Assembly: GCA_003167475.1 (NCBI GenBank)
Contig: PMTB01000143.1
Span: 1 to 5,871, forward strand
DNA from: a candidate division FCPU426 bacterium
GTDB taxonomy: Bacteria; Oederibacteriota; PGYV01; Palsa-1178
DNA: 5,871 bases
Direction: 5' to 3'
Of this stretch, positions 1-5,549 are shown piece by piece. Within the stretch, counting starts at the first letter, position 1; each line of letters begins with the position of its first letter. Made by a program: the position numbers and the translations under genes. The notes under the pieces were generated by a model. That model saw only the letters and a program-made list of their open reading frames with translations. It made no database searches and was not told the origin of the DNA.

Positions 1-2
1 GG

Positions 3-461
3 GTAGCGTCGCTTGTGTCAAGCAGCCTGGACGGTGAAATCGCCGCGCGCATAGTCAACGCCTTCGGGTTTAAGACCGCCAGGGGGTCCACTTTCCGGGG
101 AGCGGCCGCGGGACTCATGGAAATAAGAAGGATGGCGGAAGAAGGCATGGATATTGCCATGAATACGGACGGCCCCCGCGGCCCGGAAAAAAGCGTGGGG
201 AACGGGACACTGTACCTGTCAAAGCTGACGGGGCTGCCCATAGTGCCCTTCGGATTTTTTTGCGACAAAAAGATCAGGCTCAGATCATGGGATAAAACAA
301 TAATTATAATGCCTTTCGCGAAATGCATTTTTAAATTCGGGGAGCCCGTCACGGTTCCGCCGGACGCGGACGTAAAGGCCATAGAAAAATACAGGGAACT
401 TGTGTCCGGGCAGCTGTTCCGGCTAAACGCCGATTGCGAGGAGTATTTTGATGGCAAATAA
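3..461 (+). CDS. DUF374 lysophospholipid acyltransferase-like protein, 5' end missing
   Basis: The reading frame is open to the left edge, so the N-terminus lies outside the window and 152 residues are visible. A GTG at 15 is an internal valine, because the family's conserved region already runs through it. Visible family features are the SSLDGEIAARI segment near residues 5-15, then GFKTARGST, the signature TDGPRGP (about 55-61), the TGLPIVPFGF block (about 76-85), SWDK (95-98), MPFAK (103-107) and FGEP (112-115). DUF374 proteins are related to lipid A and lysophospholipid acyltransferases and are thought to act at the inner membrane on lipid or lipid A precursors. The exact substrate is not established. 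Most of the missing part should be an N-terminal membrane-associated region of some 50-70 residues. The last 11 bases overlap the start of the rel gene, and the rel Shine-Dalgarno lies inside this gene, which suggests translational coupling. Family assignment is firm; the reaction is inferred. Confidence 0.88.
   Translation, partial: VASLVSSSLDGEIAARIVNAFGFKTARGSTFRGAAAGLMEIRRMAEEGMDIAMNTDGPRGPEKSVGNGTLYLSKLTGLPIVPFGFFCDKKIRLRSWDKTIIIMPFAKCIFKFGEPVTVPPDADVKAIEKYRELVSGQLFRLNADCEEYFDGK
439..443 (+). promoter_or_regulatory. Shine-Dalgarno AGGAG deciding the rel start
   Basis: AGGAG lies 7 bases before ATG 451 and inside the 3' end of the DUF374 gene. This spacing favours ATG 451 over the in-frame TTG at 448, which would sit only 4 bases from the site. 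Confidence 0.75.
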
Positions 462-2586
462 CGCCGATTACGCGGCCCAGGCCGGGGAAATTTCATCCGG
501 TTTTGACGAAAAAGGAGCCGGCCTTATAATGACCGCTTTTGATATGGCCGACAAAGCGCATCAGGGGCAGTTGAGGATGTCGGGGGAACCGTATATAACG
601 CACAGCCTTGAGGTGGCAAAAATACTCAAGGAAATGAAGATGGACGCGGTGACCATAGCCGCAGGGTTCCTGCACGACGTGATAGAGGACACCCAATATA
701 CGGTCGAGGACATTAAAAAAATAGCCGGCGAAAACACGGCATTACTTGATGAAGGCGTCAGCCACGTGACGGCCAAGGTATTCAAGACACGCGGCCAGAT
801 ATTCAGCGAGTCGCTAAAAAAAATGTTCTTTGCCATGGCAAAAGACATAAGGGTAATTATAATCAAGCTGGCCGACAGGCTGCATAACATGCGCACCATA
901 AGGTTTTTAGACGAAGAAAAACAGAAAGTCATAAGCAATGAGACCATGAATGTTTACGCGCCCCTGGCCCACAGGCTCGGGATGGAAAAAGTGAAGTCCG
1001 AACTTGAGGATATTTCGTTCGCGGTCCTGAACCAGCAGGCGTACAGGGAAATAGCGAAAAAAATAGCCGAGAAGAAGGAAGAACGGGAAAAAAGGATAGA
1101 GTCGCTGAAAGAAGTGCTGGGCCTGGAACTGAAAAAACTGAATATCCCCGTGGAAATATCCGGCAGGCCCAAGCATTTTTATTCCATATATCAGAAGATG
1201 ATCAGGGAAAATAAACGTTTTGAGAATATTTACGACCTTATCGCCCTTCGCGTGATAACCGATACAACCAACAGCTGTTATACCATCCTCGGGATCATAC
1301 ATAATTACTGGAAACCCCTCCCGGGAAGGTTTAAGGACTACATAGCCATGCCCAAGTCAAACATGTACCAGTCCCTGCATACCACGGTGCTTGACGAGGC
1401 GGGCAGGCCGGTTGAGATACAGATCAGGACCAAAGACATGGATGTCATAGCGGAAGAGGGGATAGCCGCGCACTGGAACTATAAGGAAGAGCGCGCGTTT
1501 GACAAGAAAACGGATTCAGCCTTTGCCTGGGTGCGCCAGCTCCTTGACTGGCACGGAAGCATGCGGGAAAGCGAAGAATTCATAAAAGAACTCAAGGTTG
1601 ACCTTTTTGACGAGGAAGTTTTTGTCTTTACCCCGAAGGGCGAAGTTAAAGAGCTTATAAAAGGCGCGACAGTGCTGGATTTTGCGTACTCCGTCCACTC
1701 TGACCTGGGGGACAAGTGTATCGGCGCCAAAGTCAACGGCAAGTGGGTTACTTTAAAGTATGAGTTGCAGAACGGCGACAGGATAGACATATTAAAAGGC
1801 GCCACCCAGCATCCCACGGTGGACTGGCTTAAGATAGCCAAAACAGCAAAGGCCAAGAACAGGGTCAGGCACTGGCTGCGCACCAACCAGAATATCAAGG
1901 AAAATATCGACAAGGGCACGCATCTTTTGAATGAAATGCTCGCCAAGAAGGGTGTAAAGCCCGATGATATACCCGAGGACGCGTGGGGCGGGCTTATTGA
2001 GCAGTACAGCGTAAAGGAGAAGGATGATATTTTCGCCGGCATAGGTTATGGGGAGTTTTCCGACGCGAAGGTCGCCAATCACATCGCAAGGTTCTTAAAG
2101 GAACGCAGGGAATTTGTCCCCGGCTATGAAAAGGCAAAGCATGTCACCAAGGGCGAAATAATAGTGCAGGATGAATTCGGGGACATATCATATAAGTTCG
2201 CCAAGTGCTGCAACCCGGTGCCCGGCGACGAGATAACCGGAATATTCACGAAAAAGGGAATATCGGTGCACAGGAAAAGCTGCGCCATGCTCGCCAGCAG
2301 CAACATTACCACCCCGATAGTCGACGTCAGCTGGAACGAAAAAGCGGAAAATTTCTATATGTGCCGCCTTAAAGTCACGGGTCGCAACAGGGAACACCTG
2401 GTGAACGACATACTCACCACGATAGCCAAGAACAACGCCCTGATATCATCTTTCAATTCGGGCGTCCTGTACGAAAACCTGGAGGCGGACCTGGCCATAA
2501 ACATAAAAGGGCAGAAGCATTTGTCGGAATTGATGACATCCATAAGGAAGGTCAAAGATGTTTTGACGGTGGAGAGGATAGATTAA
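451..2586 (+). CDS. rel: Bifunctional (p)ppGpp synthetase/hydrolase, Rel/SpoT family
   Basis: This cytoplasmic stringent-response enzyme makes (p)ppGpp from ATP and GDP/GTP and also degrades it. The 711-aa length is normal for a long RSH protein. The hydrolase HD domain (about 25-180) keeps R42, H51, the HD pair H75-D76, E79-D80 and D142/N146 in KLADRLHNMRT, so hydrolysis should be active. The synthetase domain (about 230-345) has GRPKHFYSIYQKM, YDLIALRVI (D262), the RFKD motif at 293-296, NMYQSLHTTV and VEIQIRT (E322). RFKD is the RxKD form typical of bifunctional Rel/SpoT, not the ExDD form of synthetase-only RelA. The TGS domain (about 388-450) has H416, equivalent to the histidine that contacts the tRNA CCA end. 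A helical linker follows, then a zinc-finger-like domain with C586-C587, H607 and C611, and a C-terminal ACT/RRM domain (about 635-710). All ribosome-sensing parts are therefore present. The gene overlaps the DUF374 gene by 11 bases and ends just before a terminator. The segment LLDEGVSHVTAKVF (about 98-111) departs from the usual EGVTKL sequence. Confidence 0.97.
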   Translation: MANNADYAAQAGEISSGFDEKGAGLIMTAFDMADKAHQGQLRMSGEPYITHSLEVAKILKEMKMDAVTIAAGFLHDVIEDTQYTVEDIKKIAGENTALLDEGVSHVTAKVFKTRGQIFSESLKKMFFAMAKDIRVIIIKLADRLHNMRTIRFLDEEKQKVISNETMNVYAPLAHRLGMEKVKSELEDISFAVLNQQAYREIAKKIAEKKEEREKRIESLKEVLGLELKKLNIPVEISGRPKHFYSIYQKMIRENKRFENIYDLIALRVITDTTNSCYTILGIIHNYWKPLPGRFKDYIAMPKSNMYQSLHTTVLDEAGRPVEIQIRTKDMDVIAEEGIAAHWNYKEERAFDKKTDSAFAWVRQLLDWHGSMRESEEFIKELKVDLFDEEVFVFTPKGEVKELIKGATVLDFAYSVHSDLGDKCIGAKVNGKWVTLKYELQNGDRIDILKGATQHPTVDWLKIAKTAKAKNRVRHWLRTNQNIKENIDKGTHLLNEMLAKKGVKPDDIPEDAWGGLIEQYSVKEKDDIFAGIGYGEFSDAKVANHIARFLKERREFVPGYEKAKHVTKGEIIVQDEFGDISYKFAKCCNPVPGDEITGIFTKKGISVHRKSCAMLASSNITTPIVDVSWNEKAENFYMCRLKVTGRNREHLVNDILTTIAKNNALISSFNSGVLYENLEADLAINIKGQKHLSELMTSIRKVKDVLTVERID

Positions 2587-2592
2587 AACAAA

Positions 2593-2616
2593 AAAAACCG
2601 CTTTTCAGCGGTTTTT
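2593..2616. terminator. Bidirectional intrinsic terminator between rel and rpmB
   Basis: Arms 2593-2601 (AAAAACCGC) and 2608-2616 (GCGGTTTTT) form a 9-bp perfect stem with a 6-base loop. On the plus strand the T-run continues as CTTATTTTT. On the minus strand the A-rich stretch 2587-2597 reads as a U-tract. The hairpin begins 6 bases after the rel stop and lies 22 bases beyond the rpmB stop, so it can end transcripts from both convergent genes. Confidence 0.9.
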
Positions 2617-2638
2617 CTTATTTTTATCGTTACGTTGT

Positions 2639-2830
2639 TTATGCGACTTTTACAGCCTTACCCGAACGCATGCACCTTGTGCAGACCAGGACCCTTTTCT
2701 TTTCACCGTTCAACATGATCTTAACCGGCTGAAGGTTGGGTTTGTTCCTTGTTTTGGTCCTGTTTTTAGCGTGCGACACGTTGTTGGCTGATACAGCCTG
2801 TTTATCGCAAATTGCGCATTTTCTTGCCAT
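2639..2830 (-). CDS. rpmB: Large-subunit ribosomal protein bL28
   Basis: This 63-residue basic protein matches bL28, which binds 23S rRNA in the large ribosomal subunit. The N-terminus MARKCAICDK followed by VSANNVSHAKNRTKTR and NLQPV is the classic L28 signature, and the C-terminus VLVCTRCMRSGKAVK is the usual ending. Cysteines C5, C8, C50 and C53 form two CxxC pairs, so this is the zinc-binding (C+) form, not the cysteine-free form. Length is normal for the family. ATG at 2828-2830 (read on the minus strand) is preceded by a full Shine-Dalgarno. The gene stands alone, convergent to rel, and shares a bidirectional terminator with it. A dedicated promoter lies upstream. A monocistronic rpmB is common, though in many bacteria it is paired with rpmG, which is not adjacent here. 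Confidence 0.97.
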   Translation of the reverse strand: MARKCAICDKQAVSANNVSHAKNRTKTRNKPNLQPVKIMLNGEKKRVLVCTRCMRSGKAVKVA

Positions 2831-2839
2831 GAGTTAAAG

Positions 2840-2847
2840 CCTCCTTT
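2840..2847 (-). promoter_or_regulatory. Strong Shine-Dalgarno of rpmB (AAAGGAGG)
   Basis: On the minus strand AAAGGAGG ends 9 bases before the ATG of rpmB. It is a near-complete match to the anti-Shine-Dalgarno and fits a highly translated ribosomal protein gene. Confidence 0.85.
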
Positions 2848-2868
2848 AAAATAAAAAATATAGGATGA

Positions 2869-2897
2869 AATATAACATAAGAAATGGCCTTTGGCAA
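2869..2897 (-). promoter_or_regulatory. sigma70-like promoter for rpmB
   Basis: Read on the minus strand, TTGCCA (2892-2897, five of six to TTGACA) is followed after exactly 17 bases by TATATT (2869-2874, five of six to TATAAT). Transcription should start near 2862, giving a leader of about 30 bases that contains the Shine-Dalgarno. No room remains for a long leader regulator. The consensus match and spacing are seen directly; activity is inferred. Confidence 0.75.
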
Positions 2898-2911
2898 GGA
2901 GTTTTTATGGA

Positions 2912-2933
2912 TTCAGGGCCGGTTCAGGGCCGG
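2912..2933. repeat. Two perfect tandem copies of an 11-base unit
   Basis: TTCAGGGCCGG occurs twice head to tail (2912-2922 and 2923-2933), just upstream of the rpmB -35 box. Each unit contains GGCC, so the pair is G+C-rich against an A+T-rich surround. It could be a slippage duplication or a pair of protein-binding sites in phase with one helical turn (11 bases). Nothing in the sequence decides between these. Confidence 0.7.
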
Positions 2934-2935
2934 TG

Positions 2936-3194
2936 GAGTTTAAGAGACAAGGGATGGCTGCGTTAAGTTTTTAAGCCAAAAGCCAAAAAGACAAAAGTAA
3001 AGGAAACCCAAAGGCAAGTAGTTCAAGTGGATAAGCTGGATTTTGCACCGGTTTCCTTAACCACTTGGACCACTTTCCTTAAAAACTTTACTTTTGTCTT
3101 TTTGGCTTTTGGCTTAAAAACTTTTCCTTTTAATCACAGGTTTTTGGTTGCATTTTGGCCAGCTTCCAGGCTCCGGTTAAAGTCTCTTAAACTC
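2936..3194. repeat. Outer 13-bp inverted repeat enclosing the large hairpin
   Basis: GAGTTTAAGAGAC at 2936-2948 is the exact reverse complement of 3182-3194. It flanks the 38-bp inverted repeat. The interval between outer and inner arms is 16 bases on the left and 58 on the right, so the whole is asymmetric. The right-hand insert (3124-3181) has no matching partner on the left. The arrangement resembles terminal inverted repeats of a small non-autonomous element, but I see no target-site duplication outside the 13-bp arms. A purely pyrimidine run (3192-3208) begins inside the last bases of the right arm. Confidence 0.75.
2965..3123. repeat. Long nested inverted repeat with 38-bp perfect arms
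   Basis: Bases 2965-3002 and 3086-3123 are perfect reverse complements over 38 bp, separated by 83 bases. Inside the spacer, 3011-3030 pairs with 3061-3080 over 20 positions with two mismatches (3015/3076 and 3020/3071) and one G-T pair. An asymmetric internal loop (3003-3010 against 3081-3085) separates this from the main stem, and a 30-base terminal loop (3031-3060) remains. The arms are A- or T-rich, and the left arm carries two adjacent copies of AGCCAAA (2974-2987). The structure lies between two divergent promoters and outside both predicted transcripts. A T-rich stretch (3122-3131) follows the right arm, so plus-strand transcription entering the region could end there. Candidate roles are a mobile-element relic, a structured RNA, or a cruciform-forming DNA site. 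None is proven. Confidence 0.92.
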
Positions 3195-3211
3195 TTCTTT
3201 TCCCCTCCGTA

Positions 3212-3239
3212 TTGACAAAACCGCCGTTTATGTTATCAT
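3212..3239 (+). promoter_or_regulatory. sigma70-like promoter for the TPR lipoprotein operon
   Basis: A perfect TTGACA (3212-3217) is followed after 16 bases by TATCAT (3234-3239, five of six to TATAAT). The start point should be near 3246, giving a leader of about 29 bases before ATG 3275. The promoter begins 17 bases after the outer inverted repeat and is divergent from the rpmB promoter. Confidence 0.75.
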
Positions 3240-3263
3240 AGTACTGCTTGTTAATACAATTTA

Positions 3264-3270
3264 CAGGAGG
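3264..3270 (+). promoter_or_regulatory. Shine-Dalgarno CAGGAGG deciding the TPR gene start
   Basis: CAGGAGG ends 4 bases before ATG 3275. An in-frame TTG at 3248 lies upstream of this site and almost on the predicted transcription start, so ATG 3275 is preferred. That start also places the lysine and hydrophobic stretch correctly for a lipoprotein signal peptide. Confidence 0.75.
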
Positions 3271-3274
3271 CTAT

Positions 3275-4117
3275 ATGAAAATTACGCATATTTTTATGGC
3301 TCTTACGTTTATTTTCATCTCAGGCTGCGCTTCTACCCTCACCCATTATGAACTCGGGATGCAGTATTATGAGTCGGGAAAGCTTGACGACGCCATAGAG
3401 GAACTTCAGTCATCCATATCCATCAATCCTTCGGACGCGGTCGTACATAAATCATTGGGCGACGTATTTGCAGACAAAGGGCTGCTCACCGAAGCCATAG
3501 CGGAATGGGAAGTCGCCTTAAAACTCAGGCCCGCGTATGACGAACTAAGGGGCAAGCTTGAGGCTTCATATATGGCGCTGGGTATAGAGGAGAATGACAA
3601 GGGCAGGATGGACGAAGCGATAGAATTCTGGAGGAAGGTGATTTCCTTCAATAATGACAATATAGAAGCGCACAAAAGGCTCGGGCTGGCGTACCTTACA
3701 AAGAAGGACAGCACTTCGGGCATCCCCGAGCTGGAGTTCGTGATATCGAAAAATCCAAACGACGATCTGGTCTACAAAAAACTGGGGTTTGCATATTATG
3801 AAAAAGGCAACTTTGACGCTTCGGTAAGGGCCTTTGAAACACTGGTAAAACTCAAACCCACCGACGCCATGGCGTATAATAACCTGGGTTCCATTTACCT
3901 GAAACTTAAAAGGAACGACGATGCCATAGGGATCATGGAGCAGGCATTGAAGCTGGACTCCACAAAAACCCAGATCTACAATAACCTGGGCAGCGCCTAT
4001 TACCAGGCAAAGCAGTATAAGAAAGCCAGGGCCCAGTGGGCCAAGTCACTCGGCATAGATCCTTTGGACAAGACGTCGAAAGAAAATATAAAGATACTTG
4101 ATTCGATGGGTGAATAG
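3275..4117 (+). CDS. Tetratricopeptide-repeat lipoprotein
   Basis: The 280-aa protein starts with a lipoprotein signal peptide: MK, a hydrophobic stretch, then the lipobox ISGC with the lipidated cysteine at residue 18. The mature protein should be anchored by lipid and face the periplasm. With A19 and S20 after the cysteine and no Asp at +2, outer-membrane sorting is plausible. The rest is almost all TPR helices. I count seven repeats, at about 24-52, 57-86, 91-127 (stretched by a short insert), 131-162, 166-196, 200-230 and 234-264. They show the usual LG..Y....A......A spacing, for example YNNLGSIYLK and YNNLGSAYYQ. TPR lipoproteins act as scaffolds for envelope complexes, such as those for pilus, secretion or outer-membrane assembly. 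Nothing nearby names the partner. The gene is first in an apparent four-gene operon, with its own promoter and a 51-base gap to the next gene. Family assignment is firm; function is unknown. Confidence 0.92.
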   Translation: MKITHIFMALTFIFISGCASTLTHYELGMQYYESGKLDDAIEELQSSISINPSDAVVHKSLGDVFADKGLLTEAIAEWEVALKLRPAYDELRGKLEASYMALGIEENDKGRMDEAIEFWRKVISFNNDNIEAHKRLGLAYLTKKDSTSGIPELEFVISKNPNDDLVYKKLGFAYYEKGNFDASVRAFETLVKLKPTDAMAYNNLGSIYLKLKRNDDAIGIMEQALKLDSTKTQIYNNLGSAYYQAKQYKKARAQWAKSLGIDPLDKTSKENIKILDSMGE

Positions 4118-4168
4118 CCTTTTCGAGGGTCCCACAATAACAGGAATTATATGAGGAGTTAAAGGGCC

Positions 4169-5080
4169 ATGAAAAAAGCACTCGAATTGATAGCCAAAAT
4201 ACTTGTTTTTCTTGTGGCAGCCGCCGCGGCAGCCGCTCTTTTTGTCTTTCCGAGCAGGGCCTGGTGGCAGCCGGTGCTTTTTTCGTATTCATTTGTCATA
4301 ATCGGCGCATACCTTCTCATAGCCCCGATCGCCGGCACCATATTCCTTACGTTTGGGACCGTCTTCTACGTCCTGGCGTTTTTTAAGGCCATGTCAGGGG
4401 AACTTTCCATGAACGCGGTGCTGGCCGGGATAATCATCATGTACATATGTTATTTCATAGTTAAAAAGGTCGGCGATACAAGTTCCTATATGCTTTCCAA
4501 CGCGCAGGACACCATGAAGTCCCTGGAAGGCGATTTCGCCGCCATGATCATAGAGAAAAAGAACCTGACCGGAGGGCTGGAAGCGAATAAGTCCAAGATG
4601 GTAAAATATGAAAAGCTCAAGGAAATATACGAGGCGCTCAAGGGTTTTCCGGATTTTGCGGGAAAGATGAGGCACCTGCTTAAGAACGTTGTGGAGATAT
4701 TCCACCAGGAAAAGTCGATAGCGCTTTTTCTCACCAAAGAGGATAAGGTCATGAAGGTCATGGCCGACAAGAAGGAAGATTTTCTGGTGGGCGAGCGCGA
4801 TGTGGAAAGCCTGTACCTGAGGAATTTTGACGAGTTTATACTTCACAATAAAAAATCCATAATAATAACGGACATGGCGAAAGAAGTGCGCTTTAAATCC
4901 GACGGAGAGGATGACCTGCGCTCCCTGATATCGGTGCCGGTTTTCATAAAAGACGACGTGGTGGGCATACTCAGGGTGAACTCAAATGAACCGGGATGTT
5001 TTAACCAGGAGGACCTTCGTTTCCTGGATATCATAGGCGGCATGGTCGGAAAAGTGCTCACGGAGGAAAAATATGTCTAA
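4169..5080 (+). CDS. Membrane-anchored GAF-domain protein
   Basis: The 303-aa protein has an N-terminal membrane region with about four hydrophobic segments (about 8-28, 35-52, 54-73 and 82-98). The first contains a run of seven alanines. A charged helical, probably coiled-coil stretch follows (about 105-158), then a GAF-like domain (about 160-298). GAF hallmarks are a start with a four-helix feel (MRHLLKNVVEIF), the strand SIALFLTKEDKVMKVMA, and the closing SLISVPVFIKDDVVGILRVNS and F...DLRFLDIIGGMVG. GAF domains bind small molecules such as cyclic nucleotides, or serve in dimer signalling. No ligand can be read from this sequence. No kinase, GGDEF, HD-GYP or phosphatase domain follows, so this is a sensor without an obvious output. 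AGGAG at 4154-4158 is 10 bases before the ATG. The stop overlaps the next gene by 8 bases. The GAF call rests on the domain pattern and is likely but not checked by profile search. Confidence 0.82.
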   Translation: MKKALELIAKILVFLVAAAAAAALFVFPSRAWWQPVLFSYSFVIIGAYLLIAPIAGTIFLTFGTVFYVLAFFKAMSGELSMNAVLAGIIIMYICYFIVKKVGDTSSYMLSNAQDTMKSLEGDFAAMIIEKKNLTGGLEANKSKMVKYEKLKEIYEALKGFPDFAGKMRHLLKNVVEIFHQEKSIALFLTKEDKVMKVMADKKEDFLVGERDVESLYLRNFDEFILHNKKSIIITDMAKEVRFKSDGEDDLRSLISVPVFIKDDVVGILRVNSNEPGCFNQEDLRFLDIIGGMVGKVLTEEKYV

Positions 5081-5522
5081 TAAAAATATCACGCTGATCC
5101 TGGCTTTCGTGCTTGTGATATGCGCCATCGGCCTGACAGCAGTCATTCCGGAGAAACTTTTTCTTCACGTGCCGTTCCAGCTGATGATCATCGCCGTGGT
5201 GCTGCTTTCGCTCCACATGAACGCCAGGGACATAGTGATACTGCTCCTGATATCGTCAGGGGTCGTATGGGGTATGAGCAGGTATGATATAATCAAGAAC
5301 GTCAACCAGCTTTACCTCGAGATTGGGGTGTTGTTTTTATCGAGTTTTATACTGGGTATATATGAGACTAATTATAAGGACGAAAAACACAAACTCAATG
5401 TCGTATGGAACTACAAGAAAAAAGAGACGGAAAATCTTAAAGCGGAGATCCAGGAACTCACCGCGGAGAACCACAGGATAACAGAGAGTATTAAGGAATT
5501 CAAAAAATATTTCGCGCAGTAG
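5073..5522 (+). CDS. Small four-helix membrane protein with C-terminal coiled coil, function unknown
   Basis: I do not recognise this 149-aa protein. It has four hydrophobic segments (about 6-25, 32-48, 52-68 and 80-97), then a charged, probably coiled-coil tail (about 103-146) rich in Lys and Glu with heptad-like spacing (NLKAEIQELTAENHRITESIKEF). With an even number of helices both ends should lie on the same side. The basic tail after the last helix (KDEKHK, NYKKK) points to the cytoplasm by the positive-inside rule. The start ATG 5073 sits within the last codons of the GAF gene (ATGTCTAA) and is preceded by GGAGG at 5062-5066, 6 bases away, so the two are probably translated together. Its plan repeats the membrane and helical half of the upstream protein without the GAF domain, which suggests a partner subunit. 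It could also be a diverged N-terminal sensor module that has lost its output domain. Confidence 0.8.
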   Translation: MSNKNITLILAFVLVICAIGLTAVIPEKLFLHVPFQLMIIAVVLLSLHMNARDIVILLLISSGVVWGMSRYDIIKNVNQLYLEIGVLFLSSFILGIYETNYKDEKHKLNVVWNYKKKETENLKAEIQELTAENHRITESIKEFKKYFAQ

Positions 5523-5549
5523 GTTTGGATCAAAGGGAGCACGACGCAT

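Noticed and set aside
448..450. TTG as the rel start
   Set aside because: ATG 451 follows directly and has the better spacing (7 bases) from AGGAG; TTG would leave only 4.
1479..2042. A long minus-strand open frame (187 codons) opposite rel
   Set aside because: It is fully antisense to the strongly conserved TGS and linker part of Rel. Its composition (Ser, Phe, Leu rich) is typical of a shadow frame and it resembles no family.
2974..2996. Short A-rich direct repeats (AGCCAAA twice, then AGACAAAAG) as a CRISPR or satellite array
   Set aside because: Only two exact 7-base copies, no spacers and no cas genes. They are internal texture of the hairpin arm.
2965..3123. The palindrome as a chimeric or fold-back assembly artefact
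   Set aside because: A fold-back artefact should be perfect and continuous up to the turn. Here perfect arms are interrupted by an asymmetric loop and an imperfect inner stem, and both flanks continue into different real genes. It cannot be ruled out fully without reads.
3086..3131. The right arm plus T-rich tail as an ordinary intrinsic terminator for rel
   Set aside because: A compact, well-formed terminator already follows rel at 2593-2616, and rpmB lies between on the other strand. The stem is also far longer than usual.
3027..3215. A 62-codon plus-strand open frame starting with GTG inside the inverted repeat
   Set aside because: It runs through the palindrome's loop, right arm and flank, has no good Shine-Dalgarno, encodes a biased Phe/Leu/Lys composition dictated by the T-rich arm, and ends at the promoter of the next gene.
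4118..4168. A terminator between the TPR gene and the GAF gene
   Set aside because: No stem of useful length followed by a T-run can be formed in these 51 bases.
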